A DNA stretch of 64,000 bases. Origin: Pseudochelatococcus sp050946405 (GTDB taxonomy: Bacteria; Pseudomonadota; Alphaproteobacteria; Rhizobiales; Beijerinckiaceae). The notes under the pieces were generated by a model. The model saw only the letters and a program-made list of their open reading frames with translations. It ran no database searches and had not been told where the DNA came from. The DNA is taken from NCBI RefSeq assembly GCF_050946405.1, contig NZ_JBMNUS010000001.1, positions 434,001-498,000 on the forward strand, read 5' to 3'. This document shows positions 1 through 9,367 of this stretch, piece by piece; the first letter of the stretch is position 1, and each line of letters starts with the position of its first letter. The translations under genes and the position numbers were made by a program.

Positions 1-1213
1 AGACCAGCAGCGCGGGTGTCTCGCGAAAGCCGCCGCCGGGCGTGTGGTTGATCCAGCCCATGTTGAGCCAGTCGGACAGCTTGAAGAAGTTCGCGGCCTC
101 CACGCGCGTGTCGCGCAGGAATACGTCGAGCGTGCGCGCGACGAAGACGCCCGAACCCAGCGTCTTGATATGGTCGAAATAGGGGCTGGTGGGATCGACG
201 GCGAAGAAGGGCCCCCATTCCGTGATCGCAAGGCCGATGCGGCCCGCCCGCGCGGGTTGCAGCCGGTCGATCTGGGCAGCCGTGTCGCGCATGTTCTTCG
301 CGATGAGTTGCGGCGCCGCCAGCATGGAGCGATAGACGGCATCCCACCTGCCGCGCGAGCGCGTGGTGACGAGCGGCGCGTAGGAATTGTGGATCGCCAG
401 AACATCGATGACGTCGCCCGCGCGCGCCAGCACCACCTCGTTCCAGTTGTCGTGCGCGTTGAAACGGTAGGGGCCGTAGTTGAGCAGGCCGATCGCCGCG
501 ATTTTCGCCTGCGGCAGTTCCTTGCGGATGGCGGCGGCGAAGTCGCGCACGCGCGCCGCGTAGGCTTCCGGCGTGGTGGAGCCGCCGGAAAGGTCGTCCG
601 CCATGTAGAGTTCGTTGCCGATCTCCCAATAGGGGGCGATGTCCGCGCCGTGCGTGTCGCGAACGTAGGCCGCCCAGGCGGCCGCCTCTTCCGGGGTGCC
701 GTGGCCGGCGTTCACGGTGATCATCAGCTTCGCGCCGATGGCCTTGGCGAAGGCGGCGATCTCGTCCGTGCCGATGTCGTGGCGGGAGGTTTCGCCGAGT
801 TTCGGCGCGATCTTCGTCTCCGGCCGCTTGTCGTGCGGGCCCACGCCGTCGCGCCAGTTGTAGAAGTCCGACCACACGCCGCCCGGAAAGCGGATCAGCG
901 TGATCCCCGCGTCGCGGCTCATGCGGATGATGCCGGCGTCGAGCTGCTTTTCCTTGGCGTTCCAGAGCCCGTTGCCGGCGCGAATCCATTCGACGTTGGT
1001 GCCGAAGACGGGTTCCGGCAGCGGCCGCGCCGGTGCGTCCTGCGCCAGCGTGAAGGTGGTGAGATTATCCGAAGGCGCGTCGACGCCGCGTGCGAGAGCA
1101 ACCGCCGGCGGCGCGGGCGTGGCCGCGAGGGTGACGCCGAGAACGAACGCCGCGAGCCGGCCGATGAAAGCGCGCCTGCGCAGGGGCGGTGGCATCTTGT
1201 CGGACGAAATCAT
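1..1213 (-). CDS. Secreted glycoside hydrolase, arabinofuranosidase-like (3' end outside window)
   Basis: Retaining glycosidase of the GH-A clan, closest in feel to GH51/GH39 alpha-L-arabinofuranosidases; exact family uncertain. About 404 codons are visible and the gene runs off the left edge. The N-terminus has a Tat-like signal (RRRAFIG, residues 12-18, then a hydrophobic stretch and an Ala-rich cleavage region near residue 42). The likely acid/base Glu is E201 in YWEIGNELY and the likely nucleophile is E332 in AITEWG. The ATG shares one base with the stop of the upstream Wzz-like gene (TGATG), so the two are translationally coupled. A coupled exported glycosidase in an exopolysaccharide operon suggests trimming or degradation of the polymer; that role is inference. 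Confidence 0.75.
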   Translation of the reverse strand, partial: MISSDKMPPPLRRRAFIGRLAAFVLGVTLAATPAPPAVALARGVDAPSDNLTTFTLAQDAPARPLPEPVFGTNVEWIRAGNGLWNAKEKQLDAGIIRMSRDAGITLIRFPGGVWSDFYNWRDGVGPHDKRPETKIAPKLGETSRHDIGTDEIAAFAKAIGAKLMITVNAGHGTPEEAAAWAAYVRDTHGADIAPYWEIGNELYMADDLSGGSTTPEAYAARVRDFAAAIRKELPQAKIAAIGLLNYGPYRFNAHDNWNEVVLARAGDVIDVLAIHNSYAPLVTTRSRGRWDAVYRSMLAAPQLIAKNMRDTAAQIDRLQPARAGRIGLAITEWGPFFAVDPTSPYFDHIKTLGSGVFVARTLDVFLRDTRVEAANFFKLSDWLNMGWINHTPGGGFRETPALLV

Positions 1214-3243
1214 CACGCCTCCTTCGCAAGACGGGGCGTCTGCGTGAGAACGAGCCCCAGCGCAAGACCGCCGTTGCGGTCGATCCACGATACGACTTCC
1301 CGCACCTGCGCCAGTTCATCGCGGCCCGCCGCCACGTCCAGCACGACGCCGCCCGCCGTCTGGGCCGCGCGCAGCGGGATGGGACCGGAGAACAGCGGCC
1401 CGGTGGCGATCAGCGTGATACCGTCAAAACCGTCGCGCCCCTCCGCCGCCGCGGCGACGCGTTCGAGGCCGCCGGTATCCGTCGGCACATCGAGTTCCGC
1501 GAGCCCGGCCGCGCCGGCCTTGCCGCCCGCCGGCCAGCGCCCGGCGTTGATGATCCTGACCGATTTTTCACCCTGATCGCGCAGCGCGAGGGCCAGCGCG
1601 CGCACTCTTGCGGCGGCCTGGGTCGCGGCATGAGACGGCTCGTCGCGCAACGCCATGCAGACGATCGAGCGGGGTTCGCCCTGCGCGAAGCTTTGCCGCA
1701 GGGTCACGGCGGCCGGGGCGAGTTCGTCCCGTCCCGGTCCGTTCCGCCGGCGCCCCAGCGAGACGAGCACCGGCGCGCCGGCCGCGGCCAGATCCCGGCC
1801 CCGCCACACGCGGCTGTCAAGGAACTCCCGCACGGCGACCCAGGCGCCGCCCGCGAAGACGGCGAACACGACCCCCAGCACCATGACGGTGATGTTGCGC
1901 GTGCCCACCGCGAGCGTGGCCTCGGTCGGCTCCTGAATGACGACGATGTTCCCGAGCCGCTCCCGGCGCAGCTCGCGCGCGCTGATGGCTTCCGCGAGCC
2001 GCTCCGCGTTGTGCTGGAGCTCGTTTTCCGCGAGCCGGCGATCGATCTGCAACTGGTTCCAGCGCGGCTCGTTCTCCGATAGCCGCGCGAACCGGGCGCG
2101 CACCAGCGCCACCCGCGCGGCGGCGTTGCTGCGGATCGCCGCGATCTGGTCGGCATAGTCGGACAGCGCCCGGACGGTGGCCTGCGTCAGCGACGCGTAG
2201 CTTTCGTCGAGAGCCGCAAGCTCGTGCCCGTCGATTCGCGGCAGCGCCGCGACGCGCAACCGCTCGCGCGCCACGGCGACGGATTGTTCGTCGAGCAGGC
2301 CGAGCAGCGCGTGGTCGGGCAGGTTGGCGAGCACGAGCGGCCCGCCGGCGAGGCCGCGCTTTTCCACAGCGGCCAGCCGCTCGCGCGTGGTGGTCAGCCG
2401 CAGTGCCGCTTCCCGCTCCGCCGTCTCGGCTTGCGACAGCTCCGTCAGCAGCAGCTTGCGCTGCGCGTCGACGTCCTCGATGCCGGCCCGCCGGCGCAGC
2501 GCGGCAATCTCCGTTTCGACGCCGGCGAGCTTCTCGGCAGAGGTGTTGCGCAGCCGCTCGAAGAACGAGGCGTCGCCCTCCTGGAACGCCTCAAGACGGA
2601 ATTGCAGGAAGGTGTCGATGTATTTGCTCAGCAGCGCCTGCGGCACCTCGCGGTCCGGCCAGCGGAAGGAGACGACCACGACGTTGGAGGTGCGCGTGTT
2701 CTGGACTTGCAGCGAACTGCGCACCTGGCGCGCAAGCGCCTCGTTCAGCGTCATCGGCACCTTCATGCCGGTGGCATAGAGCAGATTGTCGACGCCGCTG
2801 CGCGCGAGTCTCGCCACGGAGCCGACCGCCGCCTTGATGTAATCCGTGAACGATTCCGGCTGCCTGGGCGTTACCTGCGCCTCCAGATTGATGTCCCGGA
2901 TAACGCGCTGGGCGATATCGGCGTTCAGCAACAGGTCGATTTCGGACGTCACGTCGCTGGTGGCGGGGGCGATCAGGGTCGAGCCCGTCGGGGTGAGCAG
3001 GGTGCGCGGGGGCTGCTGCTCCTGGCTGAGGCGCACGAACAGGCGCGCCTCGCTTTCGTAAAGCGGCGTGCGCAACAGGGCGATATAGGCGAGCGTCAGC
3101 GCGACGATCGCCACCACGACGACCAGAAACTCACGCAGCCATTTCGACGCGATGAAGACGAGATCGCGCATCGATATCGTCGAGAGTTCCTCAAGGCGGC
3201 GGGCGAGCGGCGCGTCGCCGGGGGCGGGGCGGATATCGCTCAC
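1213..3243 (-). CDS. Wzz/GumC-type polysaccharide co-polymerase with degenerate kinase-like C-terminus
   Basis: Inner-membrane chain-length/export protein of the PCP-2 class, 676 aa. The first membrane helix is at about residues 37-56 and the second at about 430-450. They flank a periplasmic Wzz/GNVR domain with long coiled coils (about 190-420). The cytoplasmic tail (about 480-676) lies where ExoP/Wzc proteins carry a tyrosine-kinase ATPase. I see no Walker A (GxxxxGKT/S), no Walker B and no terminal tyrosine cluster, so that domain looks inactive. The start is GTG and overlaps the stop of the upstream glycosyltransferase by 4 nt (GTGA). It works with the sugar transferase, flippase and export protein of this locus. 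Confidence 0.88.
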   Translation of the reverse strand: MSDIRPAPGDAPLARRLEELSTISMRDLVFIASKWLREFLVVVVAIVALTLAYIALLRTPLYESEARLFVRLSQEQQPPRTLLTPTGSTLIAPATSDVTSEIDLLLNADIAQRVIRDINLEAQVTPRQPESFTDYIKAAVGSVARLARSGVDNLLYATGMKVPMTLNEALARQVRSSLQVQNTRTSNVVVVSFRWPDREVPQALLSKYIDTFLQFRLEAFQEGDASFFERLRNTSAEKLAGVETEIAALRRRAGIEDVDAQRKLLLTELSQAETAEREAALRLTTTRERLAAVEKRGLAGGPLVLANLPDHALLGLLDEQSVAVARERLRVAALPRIDGHELAALDESYASLTQATVRALSDYADQIAAIRSNAAARVALVRARFARLSENEPRWNQLQIDRRLAENELQHNAERLAEAISARELRRERLGNIVVIQEPTEATLAVGTRNITVMVLGVVFAVFAGGAWVAVREFLDSRVWRGRDLAAAGAPVLVSLGRRRNGPGRDELAPAAVTLRQSFAQGEPRSIVCMALRDEPSHAATQAAARVRALALALRDQGEKSVRIINAGRWPAGGKAGAAGLAELDVPTDTGGLERVAAAAEGRDGFDGITLIATGPLFSGPIPLRAAQTAGGVVLDVAAGRDELAQVREVVSWIDRNGGLALGLVLTQTPRLAKEA

Positions 3244-4451
3244 GGCCTGTCGTCCGCCGGGGAGGGAACCGCGCCGCTCGCAGGCGCCTGACGGCTGTCT
3301 CGCGCCTGACGCTTGACAATGATCCGGTCGATTTCGGCGTCGAAGACGTCCATGAACCGCTCCCAGGTAAAATTCGTCACATGCGTGAGCCCCTCGCGGC
3401 CCATACGCGCCGCAAGGCCCTCCTCGCGTTCCAGCCGGAACATCGGCGCGGCGAAGCTTTCCGGATCGGGTTCAACCAGAAAGCCGTTCACGCCGTCGAC
3501 CACCGATTCGCGCGGGCCGCCCCGGTTGACGGCGATCGAAGGCTTGCCGCAAGCCATGCCCTCAAGCGGCGTCAGGCCCTGATCCTCGTTGAAGGAAGCG
3601 AGTAGCACGGCGCGGCAATTCTCGTAAAGATCCCGCATCCGCGCATCGCTGACCACGGTCTCGAAAGCGATGTCGGGTATTCCCTGCGCACGCTCCTTCA
3701 GATCGTTGAAATAGCCCTGGCTCTTGTTGTCGACCATGCCGGCGATCACCAGCCGCAATGTCCCGCCTCGCTCGCGGTAGAGCGCATAGGCGTCGATGGC
3801 GAGTTCGATGTTTTTCGTCCACATGATGCGGCCGGGAAGAAAGAAGAAATCTCCCATCGGCCCCTGCTCGCGGATGGAGGAGGCCGCGACGCCGGGATAG
3901 GCGACGATCAGATCCTGCGCCGCGCGCAGGCCGCCGGCCGTTACGCGGTCGCGCGTGGTGCGGCTGTTGCAGATCACGCTGTCGAAGCGCTGCCACGCCA
4001 GCCTGTCCACGATGCGGAACGCCTTTTCCGCCAGTAGCTTGGCGAAGCGCCATCCGCCCCGGTCCATCAGCCGCTTGCGGTATTCCATGTCGTAGACGGC
4101 GCGCAGCGGCGTGAAGCAGAGATTGAGCAGCGGCAGGTTTCCGTTGCGGAAACCGAGCAGCGGGCCAAGGCCGTCGCAGCAGATGACGAGGGCGTCCGTC
4201 TTCGCCGGGTCGAAGCGAAGCGTCAGCATGCGCAAGGCGGCCTTGCCGGCTTCGAGATAGGTGCGGCGCACCGACACCTCGCCGACGATGTGCACGGGGA
4301 TGCCGGAAAAATCGGCATAGGTGCCCTGCGGATCGAAATGCGAGGTATAGACGGTGATGTCGTGCCGGGAGCGGCGCACGACTTCGACGATCGTGCGCTC
4401 GATACCGCTCTTCAGGTATATCCACGGATAATAGAGAGCAACCCGGCTCAT
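3240..4451 (-). CDS. GT4-family glycosyltransferase
   Basis: Retaining glycosyltransferase of the GT-B fold, about 403 aa. The C-terminal donor site includes FFFLPGRIMWTKNIELAID and the EX7E-type segment NEDQGLTPLEGMACGKPSIA, followed by GGPRESV and VNGFLV. No signal or membrane segments were seen, so it should act at the cytoplasmic face, adding a sugar to the lipid-linked repeat unit. I start it at the ATG at 4451; an upstream in-frame TTG at 4472 would add seven residues but has no better ribosome site. It overlaps the downstream Wzz-like gene by 4 nt and follows the sugar transferase after a gap of about 70 bp. Confidence 0.87.
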   Translation of the reverse strand: MSRVALYYPWIYLKSGIERTIVEVVRRSRHDITVYTSHFDPQGTYADFSGIPVHIVGEVSVRRTYLEAGKAALRMLTLRFDPAKTDALVICCDGLGPLLGFRNGNLPLLNLCFTPLRAVYDMEYRKRLMDRGGWRFAKLLAEKAFRIVDRLAWQRFDSVICNSRTTRDRVTAGGLRAAQDLIVAYPGVAASSIREQGPMGDFFFLPGRIMWTKNIELAIDAYALYRERGGTLRLVIAGMVDNKSQGYFNDLKERAQGIPDIAFETVVSDARMRDLYENCRAVLLASFNEDQGLTPLEGMACGKPSIAVNRGGPRESVVDGVNGFLVEPDPESFAAPMFRLEREEGLAARMGREGLTHVTNFTWERFMDVFDAEIDRIIVKRQARDSRQAPASGAVPSPADDRP

Positions 4452-4523
4452 GGCGTCAGCAATTCTCCGCAATTCTTGTCGGCGCGGGAAAGCTCATGCT
4501 CGCCGCGCCGCGCCGGCAGGGGC

Positions 4524-5198
4524 TCAGTACGAGCCGCCTTTCCTGAAGGGAATCGTCAGCGTCGCCAGCAGGATCTGGAGATCGAGCCAGAAGTTGCATT
4601 TGCGGATGTAGGCGATGTCGTAGTCGATCCGCTCCTGCCCCATCGCCACATCGACGAGCGGGCCGCGGTTGCCATTGATCTGCGCGAGCCCCGTGATTCC
4701 CGGGCGCACGAGATGGCGCGCGTGATAGTTTTCGATCACGCGCTCGGCCTTCTCTCCCCCGATCTCCATCTCGATGGGATGCGGGCGCGGACCGACGAGC
4801 GCGAGACGGCCGAACATCACGTCCACGAACTGCGGAATTTCGTCGAGACAGGTGGAGCGAAGGAAGCGGCCGATGCGGGTCACGCGCATGTCGCCGCGCG
4901 TCGCCTGCTGGCGGCCGCCGGTGTCGGTAAGCTCATGGCGCATGGTGCGGAACTTCGTGATCAGCACGGGATGGCCGCCGAGCCCGTAGCGGCGCTGCCG
5001 GAACAGCACCGGCCCCGGCGAATCCAGCCGAATGGCGATCGCGACGGCGATGAACACAGGCAAGAGAAAAAGCACGGCCACCGTCGCGACCATGGCATCC
5101 AGAGCCGGCTTGATCCACTGACGGTATAGCTGCCGACGCCCGGAAAGCGCGTCGACAAGGAGAGTCCGGTCCGGTGTATCGGCCGAATGAGCGTTCAT
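4524..5198 (-). CDS. Undecaprenyl-phosphate sugar-1-phosphate transferase (ExoY/WcaJ-like)
   Basis: Initiating enzyme of exopolysaccharide repeat-unit synthesis. It moves a sugar-1-phosphate from a nucleotide sugar to undecaprenyl phosphate. The protein is about 224 aa with one N-terminal hydrophobic segment (about 30-52) of the monotopic re-entrant type. Family motifs follow: FRQRRYG, KFRTM, CLDEIPQF, LVGPRPH and RPGITGLAQI. The short, single-helix form is like rhizobial ExoY. ATG at 5198 is preferred over TTG at 5204 because a GGGGA sits at the right distance. It is the first gene of the leftward operon, reading from the shared 455-bp control region. Confidence 0.92.
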   Translation of the reverse strand: MNAHSADTPDRTLLVDALSGRRQLYRQWIKPALDAMVATVAVLFLLPVFIAVAIAIRLDSPGPVLFRQRRYGLGGHPVLITKFRTMRHELTDTGGRQQATRGDMRVTRIGRFLRSTCLDEIPQFVDVMFGRLALVGPRPHPIEMEIGGEKAERVIENYHARHLVRPGITGLAQINGNRGPLVDVAMGQERIDYDIAYIRKCNFWLDLQILLATLTIPFRKGGSY

Positions 5199-5658
5199 CG
5201 CCAATCCCCAACATCCAGAAATTCAGAAAACCGCGGGTGCGGCCATACGCCAGCGCCCCCGACCCCATGCCGAAGGTTGCTTGAAGCGCGTGTATTTCAC
5301 GGCGGGTATCCCTTTCACAATGCCGACAGATTATCAAGTGAACTTTTTGACAATGACCGATAATTAATTGCACATAAGGACTTAGTATATATTATGTACC
5401 ATATTTCAATGGAAATTATTTGATAATGGTTTTTAAAAATATGTTGTCATACGGTATCTGCTTGTATATCCCGTGGGGCTGATCGGCGATGAAAGTCGGT
5501 CATTGGGGTTGCGCTCTGGAATCGGGAAGCCTGATTGTATTTGGATAATATAAATTCCGACATCAATCGCGGACGCACTATGAGCGGCAACTTATGAGTA
5601 GCAAGTAGATGTAATTTTTATGATCGACCTGCGTATAGATTAATCATCTCTAAGTAAA
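5199..5658. promoter_or_regulatory. Divergent control region of the exopolysaccharide locus
   Basis: About 460 bp without a gene between the two divergent polysaccharide operons. It is strikingly A+T-rich from about 5310 to 5660 in a G+C-rich background, as expected for a promoter or regulator-binding region. A TTGACA is at 5347-5352 and TA-rich blocks are at 5386-5400 and 5543-5555. I could not place a convincing -35/-10 pair for either direction. Confidence 0.5.
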
Positions 5659-6810
5659 ATGGCTGATGACAGAATGAAAGTTGCCGTTACGCATCCGACT
5701 GCCTGGCCGTGGGTTCGGCGCGGTTCGGAGAGGCTCCTGAACGACTTCAGCCAATATCTGGCCGGCCGCGGATACGCGGTGACGGTTATTTCGAGTTCGC
5801 CGGAAGGCCGTTCGGAAACCATGGACGGCGCCGTCAGAAAGATTTTCGTCAGGCAGAGGCTGTCCTTCCTGAAGGGGCTGCGGCAACTGAACGGCTTTCA
5901 CGCCTTCACGTTCGACTGCCGCGATGCCGTCTTGCGCGGCGATTACGACGCCGTGCACTGCCTCAATTACCACGACGCCTATGGCGCGTTGCTGGCGCGC
6001 CGGGCCAGCGGACGCCATTTCCGCATCGTTTATCAGATGACCGGCATTCCCGTGGCGCGCTATTTCCGGTCGATCCCGATCGACCGTCTGATGTTCCGGC
6101 GTGTGGTGCGGGAATGCGACGCGGTGATCTGTCTCTCGCGTTTCGCGCTGGACTGCCTGCGGCGGGATTTCGGCCGGGAGGGCCTGCTCATACCCTCGCC
6201 GACCGCGGTCGGGCCGTTCGAGGCGCAGCCGCGCCGGCTGCGGGAACCGCGCATGATTCTGTTCTCGGGCGATGCGGACGAGCCTCGCAAGGGTGCCCTG
6301 CTGCTGGCGCGGGCCTTTCCGCGCATCGTCGAGGGCGCGGGCGCGCTGCAATTGCACTTCGCGGGCCGTTGTTCGCCGGCGACGCAGGCCGCGATCCTGG
6401 CCGGGATGCCGCAGGCGCTGCGTGACAAGATCGTCTTTCACGGCATCGGCAAGGTGGACGATCTGCCGCCGCTCTATGCCTCCGCCGCGGTCGTGGTCAA
6501 TCCCGCCATCTGGGAGGCGCTCGGCAACGTGCTGATCGAGGCGCTGGCGGCGGGCGCGCCGGTGGTGGGCGCCAATCACGCCGGCATCCCGGACATCATC
6601 GACAGTCCGCGCGTCGGCGCGCTTTTCGAGCCGGGCAGCACGGTCGGCGCGGCGAACAACGTCGACGGGCTCGTCGCCGCCGTTCTGGCGGCGCTCGAAC
6701 TCTCGGGGCGGCCGGAGACGGCGGACCTTTGCCGCGAGAGGGCGCGGGACTTCGAATGGGAGAAGCTGGGGCCGCGCTATGAGGCCGCTCTCCGGGAGGT
6801 GCCGGCATGA
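5659..6810 (+). CDS. GT4-family glycosyltransferase
   Basis: GT-B fold glycosyltransferase, 383 aa from ATG 5659 or 378 aa from ATG 5674. The second Met (MKVAVTHP) is where such proteins normally begin. Neither start has a strong ribosome site. The N-terminal acceptor domain has the usual ERLLNDFSQYLAGRGYAVTVIS pattern. The donor domain has ILFSGDADEPRKGALLLARAF, FHGIGKVDDLPPLYASA and a nucleotide-sugar segment around NPAIWEALGNVLIEALAAGAPVVGA. First gene of the rightward polysaccharide operon; its end overlaps the next gene by 4 nt. Confidence 0.87.
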   Translation: MADDRMKVAVTHPTAWPWVRRGSERLLNDFSQYLAGRGYAVTVISSSPEGRSETMDGAVRKIFVRQRLSFLKGLRQLNGFHAFTFDCRDAVLRGDYDAVHCLNYHDAYGALLARRASGRHFRIVYQMTGIPVARYFRSIPIDRLMFRRVVRECDAVICLSRFALDCLRRDFGREGLLIPSPTAVGPFEAQPRRLREPRMILFSGDADEPRKGALLLARAFPRIVEGAGALQLHFAGRCSPATQAAILAGMPQALRDKIVFHGIGKVDDLPPLYASAAVVVNPAIWEALGNVLIEALAAGAPVVGANHAGIPDIIDSPRVGALFEPGSTVGAANNVDGLVAAVLAALELSGRPETADLCRERARDFEWEKLGPRYEAALREVPA

Positions 6811-7976
6811 AGGCATTTACGCTGTTTGCTGCGGTGCTGCTTGCCGCCGCCGGGGCGGCGGCCGCTGCGCCGGCGCTTCAACCCGGCGACACGCTGTCGA
6901 TCCAGATCGCGCGCTTCCCCGAGTTTTCCCGCAATGCGACGATCGCGGACGACGGCACGGTGCGCGTGGGCGGCGTCGGCCCCGTGCGCGCCGCCGGGCT
7001 GACGCTCGATGACGTGTCCGCGGCGATCACGGCCGCGCTGAAGGAGCGGCTCGGTCTCGAAACCACCTCCGTGCTGATCGACATCGCGCAGCATCGCCCC
7101 GTCGTCGTTTACGGCGACGGCGTGCGCGGCGCGGAGGTCGCCTATCGCCCCGGCATGACGATCGTGCACGCGCTGGCCGCCAGCCGCACGCGCGGGAGCG
7201 AGGCTGACGGCTCCGTGCTCGAAAAGCTGGAGGCGGAGCGGGTGGTGACGCGCCTCGTGCAGAACCAGGAGCGGCTGGCGCTGGCGCTCTCGCTCCGGGC
7301 GCGGCTCGTGGCGGAGCGCGACGATGGCGAGATCGTCGCGCCGGACCTGTCGGGGCTGGGGTTGCAGGACGTGCGTATCGCGGAAATCGTGCAGTCCGAA
7401 AAGGCACTGCGCGACCTGCGCAAACGGCAGTTGCAGGATCAGATCGACAATCTCGCCCGGCAACGCGCCGCGGTGGAGCGGCAGATCGCCTCGCTCGCGC
7501 AGGAACTCGAACTGCAACGCGAGCGCGAATATGTCGCCACGGAAGCGGCGACCCGGCTGAGGGCGCTCGACGCGCGCGGGCTCGCCACCCAGAACCGCCT
7601 GGTCGAAGTCAATACGGAGCTGGTCAACGCGCGGCTTCTCGTGATCCGCATTCTGGCCGACCGGGCAGGGGCGGAGACACGGCTCGCCCAGATCGACACC
7701 GCCGAGAGCGACCTCAAGGCGCAGCGCACGCTCGAACTGGTGCGGATGCTCGCGGATGTGGAGACGGAAATCGCCGCAGCCCGCCGTGACGTCGCCGCCG
7801 GCCGGCGCGAAAGCGGCCTGGCGGAGGAGCACCTGGGCGGCTTGTCCGCGGCGGCGGCGCCCGGCGCTTCGTCCTATCGCATTCACCGCGAGAACGCTGG
7901 CGGCGCGCAGGTGATCGAGGCGGAACTGTTCGCGCGCCTCGAACCCGGCGATATCGTGGAGGTCGTCAGGGAATGA
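6807..7976 (+). CDS. ExoF-like polysaccharide export protein with coiled coil
   Basis: Periplasmic/outer-membrane export protein, 389 aa. A Sec signal peptide covers about residues 1-21. A Poly_export (Wza N-terminal) domain follows at about 25-100 (LQPGDTLSIQIARFPEFSRNATIADDG, split here at its core), then an SLBB-like segment around 105-135. A long charged coiled coil runs about 165-335. The C-terminus (ARLEPGDIVEVVRE) returns to the SLBB pattern. The export domain plus central coiled coil is the layout of rhizobial ExoF rather than compact Wza. It overlaps both neighbours by 4 nt, so it is part of the tight operon. Confidence 0.82.
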   Translation: MKAFTLFAAVLLAAAGAAAAAPALQPGDTLSIQIARFPEFSRNATIADDGTVRVGGVGPVRAAGLTLDDVSAAITAALKERLGLETTSVLIDIAQHRPVVVYGDGVRGAEVAYRPGMTIVHALAASRTRGSEADGSVLEKLEAERVVTRLVQNQERLALALSLRARLVAERDDGEIVAPDLSGLGLQDVRIAEIVQSEKALRDLRKRQLQDQIDNLARQRAAVERQIASLAQELELQREREYVATEAATRLRALDARGLATQNRLVEVNTELVNARLLVIRILADRAGAETRLAQIDTAESDLKAQRTLELVRMLADVETEIAAARRDVAAGRRESGLAEEHLGGLSAAAAPGASSYRIHRENAGGAQVIEAELFARLEPGDIVEVVRE

Positions 7977-9367
7977 CCCGTCCGGCCGGAGTGATGGCGC
8001 GTGCGCGCGAATGGGTGCGCGGTCCGGTCTCCTCGGGCCGCGGCTCCGCCTCGCGCGCGGGTCTGGCCGCCATCGCGGCCAAGCTTGCCGGCGCGGGCCT
8101 CGGCCTGCTGATCAATGTCGTGGTCGCCCGGCAACTCGGCGCGGAGCAGTTCGGGCTTTTCGTCCTCGGGATCACGGCGGCGTCGCTCCTGTCCATGCTC
8201 GCCTCCTTCGGCCTGCCTTTCGCCGCGATACGGCACCTGCCGGACTATATCGCGCGCGGCGATTGGGGCGGCGTGGCGGGTTTCTGCCGGGCGAGCCTTG
8301 TCGCGAGCCTCGCCGGAGCGGGCCTTTTCGCGGCGCTGCTCGTCGCCGGATCGTTCGCGGCGGGCGCGGAGCCCGGCGCCTTGCAGGCGTTCACCTGGGC
8401 GGCGGCGCTCGTGCTGCCGATGACGCTCGCGCAGACCTTCGCCAGCATTCTTCAGGCACGCGGCGAAGTCGTGCTGCCGGAGCTGACGCAGAACGTGATC
8501 CGGCAGGGGCTGACGCTGGCCCTTATCCTGCTTTGGCCGCTTCTGGGGTTGTTCGTTTCCGGCTCCGGTGAGCTTCCCGGCGTCGGCGCGGTTCTCGGCA
8601 TCACCTTCGTCGGCGCCGCGGTTTCGGTCGCGGTCCTCGGCGCGATGGTCGCCCGGCGCGCGGCAGGCGATCCGCCCGCCGACGGCGGGGCGCGTTACGA
8701 CCTGCGCGGCTGGGCGGCGACGGGCAGCGCCGTGCTCTTCATCCTGCTCAGCACCTCGCTGAACGAACGGCTCGACATCCTGCTTCTCGGCTGGCTGGTG
8801 GATGCGCACGATCTCGGCGTCTACGCCGCCGCCGTGCGGCTGGCGGTCATCGCCGTGCTGGCGCTGGCGGGCCTCAACGCCGCCTACATGCCGCGCATCT
8901 CCAGCGCCTGGGCCGCGCGCGACCGCGACCGCGTGGAAAGGCTTTGCCGCGACGTGTGCCGGATCGGCCTCGCCATCACGGCGCTGCTCACCATCGGCGC
9001 GGCGGCGGGCGGCGATCTCGTGCTCGCGGCTTTCGGGCCGGAATTCGCGGCGGGGCGGCCGGTGCTCGTGATCCTGCTCGCGGCGCAGATGTGCGTCGCG
9101 GCCGGCGGTGTCGCCGGCGGCGTCGCGGTCATCACGGGCCACAGCCGCGTCGTGCTTGCCGCGGTGCTGACCTGCATCGCGGTCAACATCGCCCTGATCC
9201 TGCTTCTCACGCCCGTGTTCGGCATTACGGGCACGGCCTTTTCCACGCTGGTGGCGGTGGGCGGCACGCAGTTCGCGGTGAGCGTCATTTGCAGCCGCAG
9301 GCTCGGGCTGAACGTCTCGCTGCTGCCTGTCAGGCCCCGCACCGGAAGGATGGCTGACCTTGTCTGA
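7973..9367 (+). CDS. Wzx-type polysaccharide flippase (MOP superfamily)
   Basis: Polytopic inner-membrane protein of 464 aa with about 12-14 hydrophobic segments from residue 35 to 440. It opens with the typical AKLAGAGLGLLINVVVARQLG segment and continues with EQFGLFVLGITAASLLSMLASFG, the oligosaccharide flippase pattern. It should move the undecaprenyl-linked repeat unit across the inner membrane. It lies between the export protein (4-nt overlap) and a GT2 transferase (8-nt overlap). No Wzy-type polymerase was found beside it. Confidence 0.88.
   Translation: MTRPAGVMARAREWVRGPVSSGRGSASRAGLAAIAAKLAGAGLGLLINVVVARQLGAEQFGLFVLGITAASLLSMLASFGLPFAAIRHLPDYIARGDWGGVAGFCRASLVASLAGAGLFAALLVAGSFAAGAEPGALQAFTWAAALVLPMTLAQTFASILQARGEVVLPELTQNVIRQGLTLALILLWPLLGLFVSGSGELPGVGAVLGITFVGAAVSVAVLGAMVARRAAGDPPADGGARYDLRGWAATGSAVLFILLSTSLNERLDILLLGWLVDAHDLGVYAAAVRLAVIAVLALAGLNAAYMPRISSAWAARDRDRVERLCRDVCRIGLAITALLTIGAAAGGDLVLAAFGPEFAAGRPVLVILLAAQMCVAAGGVAGGVAVITGHSRVVLAAVLTCIAVNIALILLLTPVFGITGTAFSTLVAVGGTQFAVSVICSRRLGLNVSLLPVRPRTGRMADLV

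Noticed and set aside
44..1576. Rightward frame of about 510 codons at the left edge
   Set aside because: Opposite strand encodes a glycosidase with intact active-site motifs and signal peptide.
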